From positions 1 to 35,635 of the forward strand of contig NZ_PYPS01000055.1 in NCBI RefSeq assembly GCF_003027925.1: 35,635 nt of DNA, written 5' to 3'. Under the pieces are notes generated by a model. That model saw only the letters and a program-made list of their open reading frames with translations. It made no database searches and had not been told where the DNA came from. Source of the DNA: Micromonospora sp. RP3T. GTDB lineage: Bacteria; Actinomycetota; Actinomycetes; Mycobacteriales; Micromonosporaceae. Positions 1 through 12,100 of this stretch are shown here, piece after piece (the stretch's first letter is position 1; every line of letters starts with the position of its first letter). The translations under genes and the position numbers were made by a program.

Positions 1-166
1 ATGCGGCACGGCGTGGTGCCGCCGACGCTGCACGCCGACCAGCCGTCCCCGCACGTCGACTGGACCGCCGGCGCGGTGACGCTGGCCACGACGGCGGCGC
101 CCTGGCCGGCCGTCGACCGGCCCCGCCGCGCCGCCGTCTCCTCGTTCGGCATCTCCGGCACCAACG
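1..166 (+). repeat. Direct repeat, copy 1: KS tail block shared by modules 1 and 2
   Basis: This block is identical base for base to 6172-6337 (166/166), in the same reading frame 6171 bases apart. The first difference is 167 (C) against 6338 (T). The left limit is unknown because the copy touches the window edge. Confidence 0.98.
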
Positions 167-186
167 CGCACGCCGTCATCGAGGCC
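1..186 (+). other. Module 1 ketosynthase, C-terminal tail
   Basis: Only the last ~62 residues of the KS are in the window, ending in the conserved SSFGISGTNAH motif before the KS-AT linker. The catalytic Cys and both His residues lie upstream, so activity cannot be judged. The first 166 bases are identical to the same part of the module 2 KS. Confidence 0.95.
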
Positions 187-3100
187 GCCCCCGCCGCGCC
201 GCCGGCCGGCCCCGAGCCCGCCGCCGGCCCCGGCCTGGTCGCCGCCGACGCCGTGCCGCTGCTGCTGTCCGCGCGCAGCGCCCGCGCGCTGCCCGCCCAG
301 GCCGCCCGGCTGCGCGACCACCTCGACGCCCACCCCGACCTGGACCTGGCCGACGTCGGCTGGTCGCTGGCCACCGGCCGTGCCCACCACCCGTACCGGC
401 AGGTCACCGTCGCCGCCGGCCGGGACGACGCGCTCGCCGCGCTCACCGCCGCCGCGCCGCCGACCGCCCCGGCCGACGCTCCGCCGAAGGTCGTCTTCGT
501 CTTTCCCGGCCAGGGCTCCCAGTGGCCCGGCATGGCACTCGACCTGCTCGACAGCTCCCCGGCCTTCCGGGACCGGATGCGCGAGTGCGCCGCCGAGCTG
601 GCCGGGCTGGTCGACTGGACGCCCGAGGACGTGCTGCGCGGCGCACCCGACGCCCCACCGCTGGACCGGGTCGACGTGGTCCAACCGCTGCTGTTCGCCG
701 TGATGGTGTCCCTCGCGGAGGTGTGGCGCTCCGGCGGCGTACGCCCCGACGCGGTGATCGGCCACTCGCAGGGCGAGATCGCCGCCGCCTGCGTGGCCGG
801 CGCGCTCACCCTGCCCGACGCGATGCGGCTCGTGGTGGCCCGCAGCCGGGCGCTGCTCGCCCTCTCCGGCCGCGGCGGCATGGTCTCCGTGCCGCTGTCC
901 GCCACCGACACCGCCGACCTCGTCGCGCCCTGGGGCGACCGGCTCGGCGTCGCCGCGCTCAACGGCGCCACCGTCACCGTCGTCTCCGGCGACGCCGACG
1001 CCGTCGACGAGCTGCTCGCCGTCGCCGCCGACCGTGACCTGCGGGCCCGGCGGATCGCCGTCGACTACGCCTCGCACTGCGCGCACGTCGACGCGGTCCG
1101 CGACGACCTGACCGCCGCGCTCGGCACGCTCACGCCGCGCCCGAGCCGGGTGGTGTTCCACTCCACCGTCACCGGCGAGCCGATCGACACCACCGAACTG
1201 GACGCCGACTACTGGTTCCGCAACCTGCGCGAACCGGTCCGCCTCGCACCGGTCGTGGACGCGCTGATCGACTCCGGACACCGGGCGTTCGTCGAGATCA
1301 GCCCGCACCCGGTGCTCAAGGTCGTGGTGCAGGACGCGCTCGACCGGACGCCCGCCGCGACGCCCGGCGTCGTCGTCGGCTCGCTGCGCCGCGACGAGCA
1401 CGGCCCCCGCCAGCTCCTCACCGCGCTCGGCGGCCTGCACACCGCCGGCGTACCTGTCGACTGGGCGGCCGTCTTCGCCGGCTCCGGAGCCACCCGGGTC
1501 GACCTGCCCCCGTACGCGTTCCAGCGGGAACGGTTCTGGCCCGAACCGGGCACGACGCGCGGCGGCGACGTCACCGGCGCCGGCCTCGGCGCCGCCGGGC
1601 ACCCGCTGCTCGGCGCCGCGGTCCGGCTGGCCGACGCGGACGAGGTGGTGCTGACCGGACGGCTCTCCCTCGCGGCGCAGCCGTGGCTGGCCGACCACGT
1701 GGTCGCCGGCACCGTGCTGCTGCCCGGCACCGCGCTGGTCGAACTGGCGGTCCGGGCCGGCGACGAGGTCGGCGCCGCCCGGGTCCGTGACCTCACGCTC
1801 GTCGCCCCGCTGGCCCTGCCGGACACCGGCGGCGTCCGGGTGCAGGTACGCGTCGGCGCGCCCGACGACGCCGGCACCCGCCCGGTGACCGTGCACGCCC
1901 AACCCGACGGGGCCACCGACGACGGGTGGACCCGGCACGCCGAGGGTGTGCTGGCACCGGCCACCGGCGACGAGTCGACGCTCGACGCCTGGCCCCCGGC
2001 CGGCGCCGCCGAGGTGGACCTCGCCGGCTGGTACGACACGCTCGCCGGGCACGGCCTGGCGTACGGGCCGGCGTTCCGGGGCCTGCGCCGGGCCTGGACC
2101 GCCGACGGCACGGTCTGCGCCGAGGTGGCCCTGCCGGCCGGGCCGGCCGACCGCGCCGGCCGGTTCGAGGTGCACCCGGCGCTGCTCGACGCCGCGCTGC
2201 ACGCCATCGGCCTGCTGCCCGGCGCCGACGCGACGCCCGGACCGCGGGTGCCGTTCACGTTCGGTGGCGTGCAGGTGCACGCGGCCGGCGCGGCGGCGCT
2301 GCGGGTACGGCTGTCCCGCGCCGGGGACGCGGTGCGGCTGGTCGCCGCCGACGAGACCGGCGCGCCGGTGGTGTCGGTGGACGAGTTGGTGCTCAAGGGG
2401 CTGGGCGCGTCCGTCGTGCCGGCCACCGCCGACCGGTCCGTCCTCGAGGTGACCTGGACGGCCCGGGACGTCCCGCCGGCCGACCGGCCGACGGCCTGGG
2501 CGACGCTGGCCGGCGTCGACGGCGCGGAGTACCCCGACATGGACGGGCTGGTGGCCGCCGTCGCGGCCGGCACGCCGGCCCCCGAGGCGGTGCTGCTGCC
2601 GGTCGGGGGCGGTCAGGAGACCGCCGACGGCGCGGCCAGCGACGCGGCGGCCGGCGGGGACCTGCCGGACCGGGTGCGGTCGGTGACGCTGGCGGTGCTG
2701 GCGGCGGTGCGGAGCTGGCTGGCCGCCGACGAACTGGCCGACTCGCGACTGGTGGTGACCACCCGGGGCGCGGTGGCGGCCCGGGACGGCGACCGGATCA
2801 CCGACCTGGCCGGCGCGGCGGCGTGGGGGCTGCTGCGGTCCGCGCAGTCCGAGCACCCCGGCCGGATCCTGCTGGTCGACCTGGACCGGACGCCCGACGC
2901 CGACGTGCTGGCGCTGCTCGCCGCCGCGCCGGCCGGCGGGCAGGTCGCACTGCGCGACGGCGACGTGCTCGTCCCGCGCGTGACGCGCCCGGCCGGTGAC
3001 CGGCTCGTCCCGTCGACCGAACGCTGGCACGTGGCGGCCGTCGAGCCCGGCACCATCGACGGCGTCGCCCTGCGGCCGACCGACTCGCCGCCGCTCGCGG

Positions 3101-6100
3101 CCGGTGAGGTGCGGGTGGCGGTGCGGGCGGCCGGGGTGAACTTCCGGGACGTGTTGATCGCGCTCGGGATGTATCCGGACGCGTCGGCGGTGATGGGTAG
3201 TGAGGGCGCGGGGGTGGTCCTGGAGGTCGGCCCGGACGTCGCCGGCCTCGCGTCCGGTGACCGGGTGTTCGGGTTGTTCGAGCCCGGGTTCGGTCCGGTG
3301 GTGGTGGCGCGGCGGGACCGGATCGCGCGGGTGCCGGCGGGGTGGTCGTTCGTGGCGGCGGCGTCCGTGCCGGTGGTGTTCCTGACCGCCTGGTACGCGT
3401 TGCGGAACCTGGCCGACCTGCGCGCCGGTGAGTCGGTGCTGATCCACTCCGGGACCGGTGGGGTCGGCATGGCGGCCATCCAGATCGCGCGGCACCTCGG
3501 CGCGACGGTCTACGCCACGGCCAGCCCCGCGAAGTGGGACACGTTGCGGAGCCTCGGGGTGGCGGACGAGCGGATCGCGTCGTCGCGGACCACGGAGTTC
3601 GAGGGCACGTTCCTGGCCGCCAGCGACGGTGCCGGGGTGGACGTGGTGTTGGACGCCCTCGCCGGTGAGTTCGTGGACGCGTCGTTGCGGTTGCTGCCGC
3701 GCGGCGGCCGGTTCGTCGAGATGGGCAAGACCGACGTCCGCGACCCGGACCTGGTCGCCGCCCAGCACCCCGGCGTCACCTACCGGGCGTTCGAACTCAA
3801 CGGGGCCGGCGGCGAACGCCTCGGCCAGATGCTCACCGAACTGCTCGACCTGTTCGAAACGGGCGCGCTGACGCCGCTGCCCACCCGGACCTGGGACGTC
3901 CGGCAGGCCCGCACCGCGCTGCGGCACCTCAGCCAGGCCCGGCACGTCGGCAAGGTCGTGCTCACCGTGCCCGCGCCCGCCGAACCGGACCGCGTCACGC
4001 TCGTCACCGGCGCGTCCGGCACCCTCGCCGGCCTGGTCGCCCGCCACCTCGTCGCCACCGGCCAGACCCGCAACCTGCTTCTCGCAGCCCGTCGCTCGCC
4101 CGCCGACGACCCGGCGTACGCGGCGCTCGTCGACGCGCTGACCGACGCCGGGGCCACGGTCCGCGCCGTCCCGGTCGACCTGACCGAACCCGGCCGGGCC
4201 GCCGAGCTGGTCGCCGGCGTGGACCTGACCGCCGTGTACCACTGCGCCGGGGCCATCGCCGACGCCACCGTCACGTCGCTGGACGCCGACGCCGTCGACC
4301 GGGTGCTGCGGCCCAAGGTGGACGCCGCCTGGGCGCTGCACGAGGCCACCGCCGGCCGGGACCTGACCGCGTTCGTGCTGTTCTCGTCGATCGCCGCCAC
4401 GCTCGGCTCGCCCGGGCAGGGCAACTACGCCGCCGCGAACGCGTTCCTCGACGCGCTCGCCGCCCACCGCCGGGCGACCGGACTGCCGGCGGCCAGCCTC
4501 GCCTGGGGACTCTGGGCCACCACCAGCACCATGACCGCCCACCTCGACGACGGCGAGCACCGGCGCGCCATCCGCGCCGGCAGCGCCCCGCTCACCGACG
4601 CCGAAGGGCTCGCGCTGCTCGACGCCGCCCGCCGGCACGGCGGCGCGCACACCGTGCTCATGAACGTGCCGACCAGCCCCGACCCGGCCCGCGTGCCGGA
4701 GCTGCTGCGCGAGCTGATCCGGCCGGCCCGGCGGCGGGCCGCCGCGCGTACCGCAGGGGAGCTGTCGCTGGCCGACCGGCTCGCGGCGCTCAACCCCACC
4801 GCCCGGCACAACCAGCTCCTCGACCTGGTCGCCGGCAGCGTCGCCGCGGTGCTCGGCCACCGGTCCGCCGACGGCGTCGACCCGCAACGCCCGTTCAAGG
4901 AACTCGGCTTCGACTCGCTGACCTCGGTGGAGCTGCGCAACCGGCTCGCCGCCGCCACCGGGCTGCGACTGCCCGCCACCGTGGCGTTCGACCACCCCAC
5001 CCCGGTCGTGCTCGCCGAGCACCTCGACCGGGAGATCGGCGGCCGGGCCGCACCGGCCGCCACGCCGGCCGGCACCGCGACCACCGCCGTCGACGAGCCG
5101 ATCGCCGTCATCGGCATGGCCTGCCGGTTCCCCGGCGACGTCCGCAGCCCCGAGGACCTGTGGAACCTGGTCACCGCCGGCGCGGACGTCATCGCGCCGT
5201 TCCCCACCGACCGGGGCTGGGACCTGGCCGGGCTGCTGAACGACGGCGACGACCGGCCCGCGCCCCGGCACGGCGGCTTCCTCTACGACGCCGCCGACTT
5301 CGACGCCGCGTTCTTCGGCATCAACCCGCGCGAGGCGCTCGCCATGGACCCGCAGCAGCGGCTGCTGCTGGAGACGTCGTGGGAGGCGCTGGAACGGGCC
5401 GGCGTCGACCCGGCCACCGTGCGCGGCAGCAGCACCGGTGTCTACGTCGGCCTGATCTACCACGACTACGCCGGCACCGCCGTCGGCGCCGACGACGACC
5501 TCGACGGGTACGTGGGCAACGGCAGCGCCGGCAGCGTCGCCTCCGGCCGCATCTCCTACCTGCTCGGCCTGGAAGGCCCGGCGGTCACCGTCGACACCGC
5601 CTGCTCGTCGTCGCTCGTCGCGCTGCACCTGGCCGCCCAGGCGCTGCGCCAGCAGGAGTGCGGCCTGGCCCTGGCCGGCGGTGTCACGGTCATGTCCAGC
5701 CCCGGCATGCTCGCCGAGTTCTCCCGCCAGCGCGGCCTGTCCCCGGACGGGCGGTGCAAGGCGTTCGGCGCCGACGCCGACGGCACCGGCTTCGCCGAGG
5801 GCGTCGGCATGCTGCTGCTGGAACGCCTCTCCGACGCCCGCCGCAACAACCGCCGGATCCTCGCCATGCTGCGCGGCAGCGCGGTCAACCAGGACGGCGC
5901 CAGCAGCGGCCTCACCGCCCCCAACGGCCCCTCCCAGCAGCGGGTCATCCGGGCCGCGCTGGCCAACGCGCGGCTGTCCCCGGCCGACGTGGACGTGGTC
6001 GAGGCGCACGGCACCGGCACCGCGCTCGGCGACCCGATCGAGGCGCAGGCGCTGCTCGCCACGTACGGGCAGGACCGGCCCACGCCGCTGCTGCTCGGCT

Positions 6101-9100
6101 CCGTCAAGTCGAACATCGGCCACACCCAGGCCGCCGCCGGCGTCGCCGGCATCATCAAGATGGTCCTCGCCATGCGGCACGGCGTGGTGCCGCCGACGCT
6201 GCACGCCGACCAGCCGTCCCCGCACGTCGACTGGACCGCCGGCGCGGTGACGCTGGCCACGACGGCGGCGCCCTGGCCGGCCGTCGACCGGCCCCGCCGC
6301 GCCGCCGTCTCCTCGTTCGGCATCTCCGGCACCAACGTGCACGCCATCCTGGAACAGGCCCCCGAACCGGCAGCCGCCCCCACCACGCCACCGGCCGTCA
6401 CCGGCGACCTCGGCACCCCGTGCGTGCTCTCCGCCCGCACCCCGGACGCGCTGCGCGCCCAGGCCGGCCGGCTGGCCGCCTGGATCGAGGCGAACCCGGC
6501 GGTGCCGCTGACCGACCTCGCACACGCGCTCGCCACCGGACGGTCCGCGTTCGAACACCGGGCCGTGCTGCTGCCCCGTGACCGGTCCGGCCTGCTCGCC
6601 GGCCTGGCCGCCGTCGCCGCCGACGAGGCGTCGTCCACAGTGGTACGCGGCGCCGCCGGCACCGGCCGGCTCGCCGTGCTCTTCTCCGGTCAGGGCGCCC
6701 AACGCGCCGGCATGGGCCGCGAGGCGTACCGGGCGTTCCCGGTCTTCGCCGCCGCGCTGGACGAGGTCTGCCGGCACCTCGACCCGTTGCTGCCACGGCC
6801 GCTGCGCCCGGTGCTCTTCGCGCCCGAAGGGGCTCCGGAAGCGGCGCTGCTGGACCGCACCGAGTTCACCCAGCCGGCGCTGTTCGCCGTCGAGGTGGCG
6901 CTGTTCCGCCTGATCGAGTCGTTCGGGATCACCCCCGACGTGGTCGGCGGGCACTCCGTCGGCGAGATCACCGCCGCGTACGTCGCCGGGGTGCTCTCCC
7001 TGCCCGACGCCGCCACGCTGGTCGCCGCGCGCGGCCGGCTCATGCAGGCGCTGCCCGACGGCGGCGGCATGCTCGCGGTCGCCGCGCCCGAGGACGAGGT
7101 GACCGCCGCGCTCGCCGGGTACGCCGACCGGGTCGGCGTCGCCGCCGTCAACGGCCCGTCGGCCGTGGTCGTCTCCGGCGCCCTCGACGCCCTCGACGAA
7201 CTGGAACGCGCCTGGCGGGAGCGCGGGCTGCGGACCCGCCGGCTGCGCGTCAGCCACGCGTTCCACAGCCCGCTGATGGCGCCGATGCTGGACGAGTTCC
7301 GGGCCGTCGTCGACGGGCTCACCCTCGACCCGCCGCGCCTGCCGGTGCTGTCGAACCTGACCGGCGGCGTCGCCGAGCCGGACGCGCTGCGCGATCCCGA
7401 CTACTGGGTGCGGCACGTCCGCGACGCGGTCCGCTTCGCCGACGGCATCGACGACCTGCGGCAGCGCCACGTCGGCACGTACCTGGAGGTCGGGCCGGAC
7501 GGGGTGCTCGCCGGCATGATCCGCGACTGCCTCGGCGACGACGCGACGCCGGTGGTCGTGCCGACGCTGCGCGCCGGACGCACCGAGGGGGCCGCGCTGC
7601 TCACCGCGCTCGCCGAGGCGTACGCCGGTGGCGTGCCGGTGGACTGGACGCCGCTGACCGGCGGCGGGGCCCCGCTCGACCTGCCCACGTACCCGTTCCA
7701 GCGGCGGCGCTTCTGGCCCGACGCCACCGGCTGGCGGGCCGGTGACCTGACCGGTGCCGGGCTGGCCGCGCCCGGCCACCCGCTGCTCGGCGCCGCGGTG
7801 CGGCTGGCCGGCGCGGACGAGACGGTGCTGACCGGCCGGCTCGCGGTGTCCGCGCAGCCCTGGCTGGCCGAGCACGTCGTGGCCGGCGCGGTGCTGCTGC
7901 CCGGCACCGCGCTGGTGGAGCTGGTGGTGCGCGCCGGCGACGAGGTCGGCGCGCCCCGGGTACGCGACCTCACCGTCACCGCGCCGCTGGTGCTGCCCGC
8001 CACCGGCGGTGTCCGGGTGCAGGTGCGCGTCGGCGCCGCCGACGACACCGGCGGCCGGGACGCCGCCGTGTACGCCCAGCCGGACAACGACCCGGACGCG
8101 GAGTGGACCCGGCACGCCGAGGCGGTGCTGGAGCCGGCCGCCGCCGACGAGCCCGGCCTCGTCGCCTGGCCGCCGCCGGGCGTCACCGAGACGGACCTGA
8201 CCGGCTGGTACGAGACGCTCGTCGGCCACGGCCTGACCTACGGGCCGACGTTCCAGGGCCTGCGCCGGGCCTGGACCGGCCACGACGAGGTGTACGCCGA
8301 GGTGGCGCTCCCGGACACCACGGTGGCCGGGTTCGCGGTGCACCCGGCGCTGCTGGACGCCGCGTTGCACCCGATCGGCCTGCTGCCGGGCGGGACCGGG
8401 ACGACCGGGCCGCGCGTGCCGTTCGCGTTCGAGGGCGTGCAGGTGCACGCCGCCGGCGCCCGACTGCTGCGGGTCCGGCTGAGCCGCGTCGGTGCCGGCG
8501 TGCGCCTGGTGGCGGTCGACGAGACCGGCGCGCCGGTGGTGTCGGTCGACACGCTGGTGCTGCGCGAACTGGCCGGCACTCCCGCCCCCGGCGCGGGCTC
8601 CCGCTCGCTGTACGCGGTGACCTGGCCGGCCGAGGAGATCCCGCCGGCCGAGGCGGACCTGACCTGGGCGACGCTCGCCCCGGCCCGGACACACGACGCC
8701 GACGCGGACCGGCCGGCCCGGGGCCGGAAGACGGCCGGGCGCGGCGCGGCCCGGCCGAACACCGGTTCCCCGACCGCCGGCTGGATCGACCCGACCGGGG
8801 CGGTGCCGGCGTTCCCGGACATCGCGGCGCTGGTGGCAGCCGTCGAGGCCGGCACGCCCATCCCCGACGCGATCCTGCTGCCGATCGGTCTCCCGGCGCG
8901 CACCGCCGACGCCCTGACCGGCACGGCGGGCAGTGGCGTGGTCGATGCGGTGGCCGGCGACGTGGCGGGCGTGGTCGGTGCGGTGGCCGGCGACGTGGCG
9001 GGCGTGGTCGGTGCGGTCGATCGGGCGGGCGTCCACGGGGACGTGCCGGCCCGGGTGCGGTCGCTGACGGCGGCGGTGCTGGCGGCCGTGCAGGCGTGGC

Positions 9101-12100
9101 TGGCCGCGGACGCGCTCGCGGACTCGCGGCTGGTGGTGGTGACCCGCAGCGCGGTGAGCACCGGTGACGACGACCGGGCGGTCGACCCGGCCGCCGCGGC
9201 GGTGTGGGGGCTGCTGCGCTCGGCGCAGTCCGAACACCCGGACCGGATCGTGCTCGTGGACGCCGACGCCGCCCTCGACCGGCGCGCGCTCGGCGTGCTG
9301 GCCACCGTGGTGGCGGATCCGTCCCCGTCGGGCGGTCAGCTCGCGCTGCGCGGCGACCGGGTGTGCGTACCCCGGTTGACGCGCCCGACGAACGCGGAGC
9401 TGGCGCCACCGGCGACGGGCGGCTGGCACGTCGCCGCCGCGCGTCCCGGCACGCTCGACGGCGTCGACATCGTGCCGGCCACGCCGGCCCCGCTCGCGGC
9501 CGGTGAGGTGCGGGTGGCGGTGCGGGCGGCCGGGGTGAACTTCCGGGACGTGTTGATCGCGCTCGGGATGTATCCGGACGCGTCGGCGGTGCTGGGTAGC
9601 GAGGGTGCCGGGGTGGTACTGGAGGTCGGGCCGGGAGTGTCCGGGTTGGCCGTGGGTGATCGGGTGTTCGGATTGTTCGAGCCCGGGTTCGGTCCGGAGG
9701 TGGTGGCGCGGCGGGATCGGGTCGCGCGGGTGCCGGATGGGTGGTCGTTCGTCGAGGCGGCGTCGGTGCCGGTGGTGTTCCTGACCGCGTGGTACGCGTT
9801 GCGGGATCTGGCGGACCTGCGTTCGGGTGAGTCGGTGCTGATCCACTCCGGTGCCGGTGGGGTGGGGATGGCGGCGATCCAGATCGCCCGGCATCTCGGC
9901 GCGACGGTCTACGCCACGGCGAGTCCCGGTAAGTGGGGCACGTTGCGAGGACTGGGGGTGGCGGACGAGCGGATCGCGTCGTCGCGGACCACCGAGTTCG
10001 AGCGGTCGTTCCGGACCGCCAGCGACGGTGCCGGGGTGGACGTGGTGTTGGACGCCCTCGCGGGTGAGTTCGTGGACGCGTCGTTGCGGTTGCTGCCGCG
10101 CGGCGGCCGGTTCGTCGAGATGGGCAAGACCGACCTCCGCGACCCGGCGGTGGTGGCGCGGGAGCATCCGGGCGTCGCCTACCGGTCGTTCGACCTGAAC
10201 GAGGCCGGCGGCGAGCGCATCGGCCAGATGCTGGCCGAGCTGCTCGCGCTCTTCACCAGCGGCGCGTTGCGGCCCCTGCCGGTCCGGACCTGGGACGTGC
10301 GGCAGGCGCGGGCCGCGTTGCGGCACCTCAGCCAGGCCCGGCACGTCGGCAAGGTGGTACTCACCGTGCCCGCGCCGGTCGACCCGGACCGCGTCACGCT
10401 GGTCACCGGCGCGTCCGGCGCGCTCGCGGGCATCGTCGCCCGACACCTCGTCGCCACCGGCCGGTCCCGGAACCTGCTCCTCGCGGCCCGCCGCGCGCCG
10501 GCCGACGACCCGACCTACGCGGCCCTGGTCGAGGACCTGGAAACGGCCGGCGCGACCGTCCGGGTCGCCACCGTCGACGTGGCGGACGACGCACAGGTGA
10601 CCGCGCTGCTGGCCGGCGTGGACCTGACCGCCGTCCACCACTGCGCCGGTGTCATCGCCGACGCCACGATCGCGTCGCTCGACGCCGACGCCGTGGAGCG
10701 GGTGCTGCGGCCCAAGGTGGACGCCGCCTGGGCGCTGCACCGGGCCACCGCCGGTCACGACCTGGCGGAGTTCGTGCTGTTCTCGTCCATCGCGGCCACG
10801 CTCGGCTCGCCCGGGCAGGGCAACTACGCCGCCGCGAACGCGTTCCTCGACGCGCTCGCCACCCACCGCCACGCGACCGGACTGCCCGCCACCAGCATCG
10901 GCTGGGGCGCGTGGGCCACCGGCGGCATGGCCGGGCGGCTCGACGCCGGCGACCGGCAGCGACTCGGTCGGATCGGCATGACCGGGCTCAGCGCCGCCGA
11001 GGGGGCGGCCCTGCTCGACGCCGCCGCCGCGCAACCGCTGCCCGCCGTGGTCGCCGCCCGGCTGCGCATCACCGGCGACCGGACGCAGCTCCCGCCGCTG
11101 CTGCGGCTGCTGGCCCCCACCGGCGTACGCCGGCAGGCCCGCACCGCGGACACGAACACCAGCGGCTGGGCCGAGCGGCTCGCTGGCCTGGCCCCGGACG
11201 AGGCGACCGCGTTGCTGATCGAGCTGGTCCGGGCGCAGGCCGCGGCGGTGCTCGGGCACGCGTCCGCGCAGGCGGTGCCCGGCACGCGGGCGTTCAAGGA
11301 CCTCGGGTTCGACTCGTTGACGTCGGTGGAGCTGCGTAACCGGCTCGCGTCGGCCACCGGGCTGCGGCTGCCCGCCACGCTGGTCTTCGACCACCCCACC
11401 CCGGAACGCCTCGCCGAACACCTGCACGAACGACTCGGCCACCGGCCGGCCGTCGCCGTGGCCGCGACCCGGGCCACCGCCACCGAGGACGACGACCCCA
11501 TCGCCATCATCGGCATGGCCTGCCGGCTCCCCGGCGGCGTGACCACCCCGGACCAACTGTGGGACCTGGTCTCCACCGGTGGCGACGGGATCGCCGAGTT
11601 CCCCGCCGACCGGGGCTGGGACCTCGACGCGCTCTACGACCCGGACGCCGACCGCGCCGGCACCTCCACCACCCGGTACGGCGGGTTCCTGCCCGGTGCG
11701 GCCGACTTCGACCCGGCGTTCTTCGGCATCAGCCCCCGCGAGGCCCTCGCCATGGACCCGCAGCAGCGGCTGCTGCTGGAAACGTCGTGGGAGGCGTTCG
11801 AGTCCGCCGGCCTCGACCCGCACGACCGCACCACGACCACCGGCGTCTTCGCCGGACTGATCCACCACGACTACGCCGGCCGGCTCGACGCCTCCGCGGA
11901 ACTGGAGGGCTACCTGGTCAACGGCACCGCCGGCAGCGTCGCCTCCGGTCGCGTCGCGTACGTCTTCGGGCTGGAAGGCCCGGCCGTCACGGTGGACACC
12001 GCGTGTTCGTCGTCGCTTGTCGCGCTGCACCTGGCCGCCCAGGCGCTGCGGGCCGGGGAATGCGACCTGGCCCTCGCGGGCGGCGTGACCGTGATGGCCA

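Noticed and set aside
1..3. ATG at the first base as a gene start
   Set aside because: It is the internal Met of the KS motif before RHGVVPP; the same Met sits at 6172 within the module 2 KS. There is no upstream sequence to judge a start.
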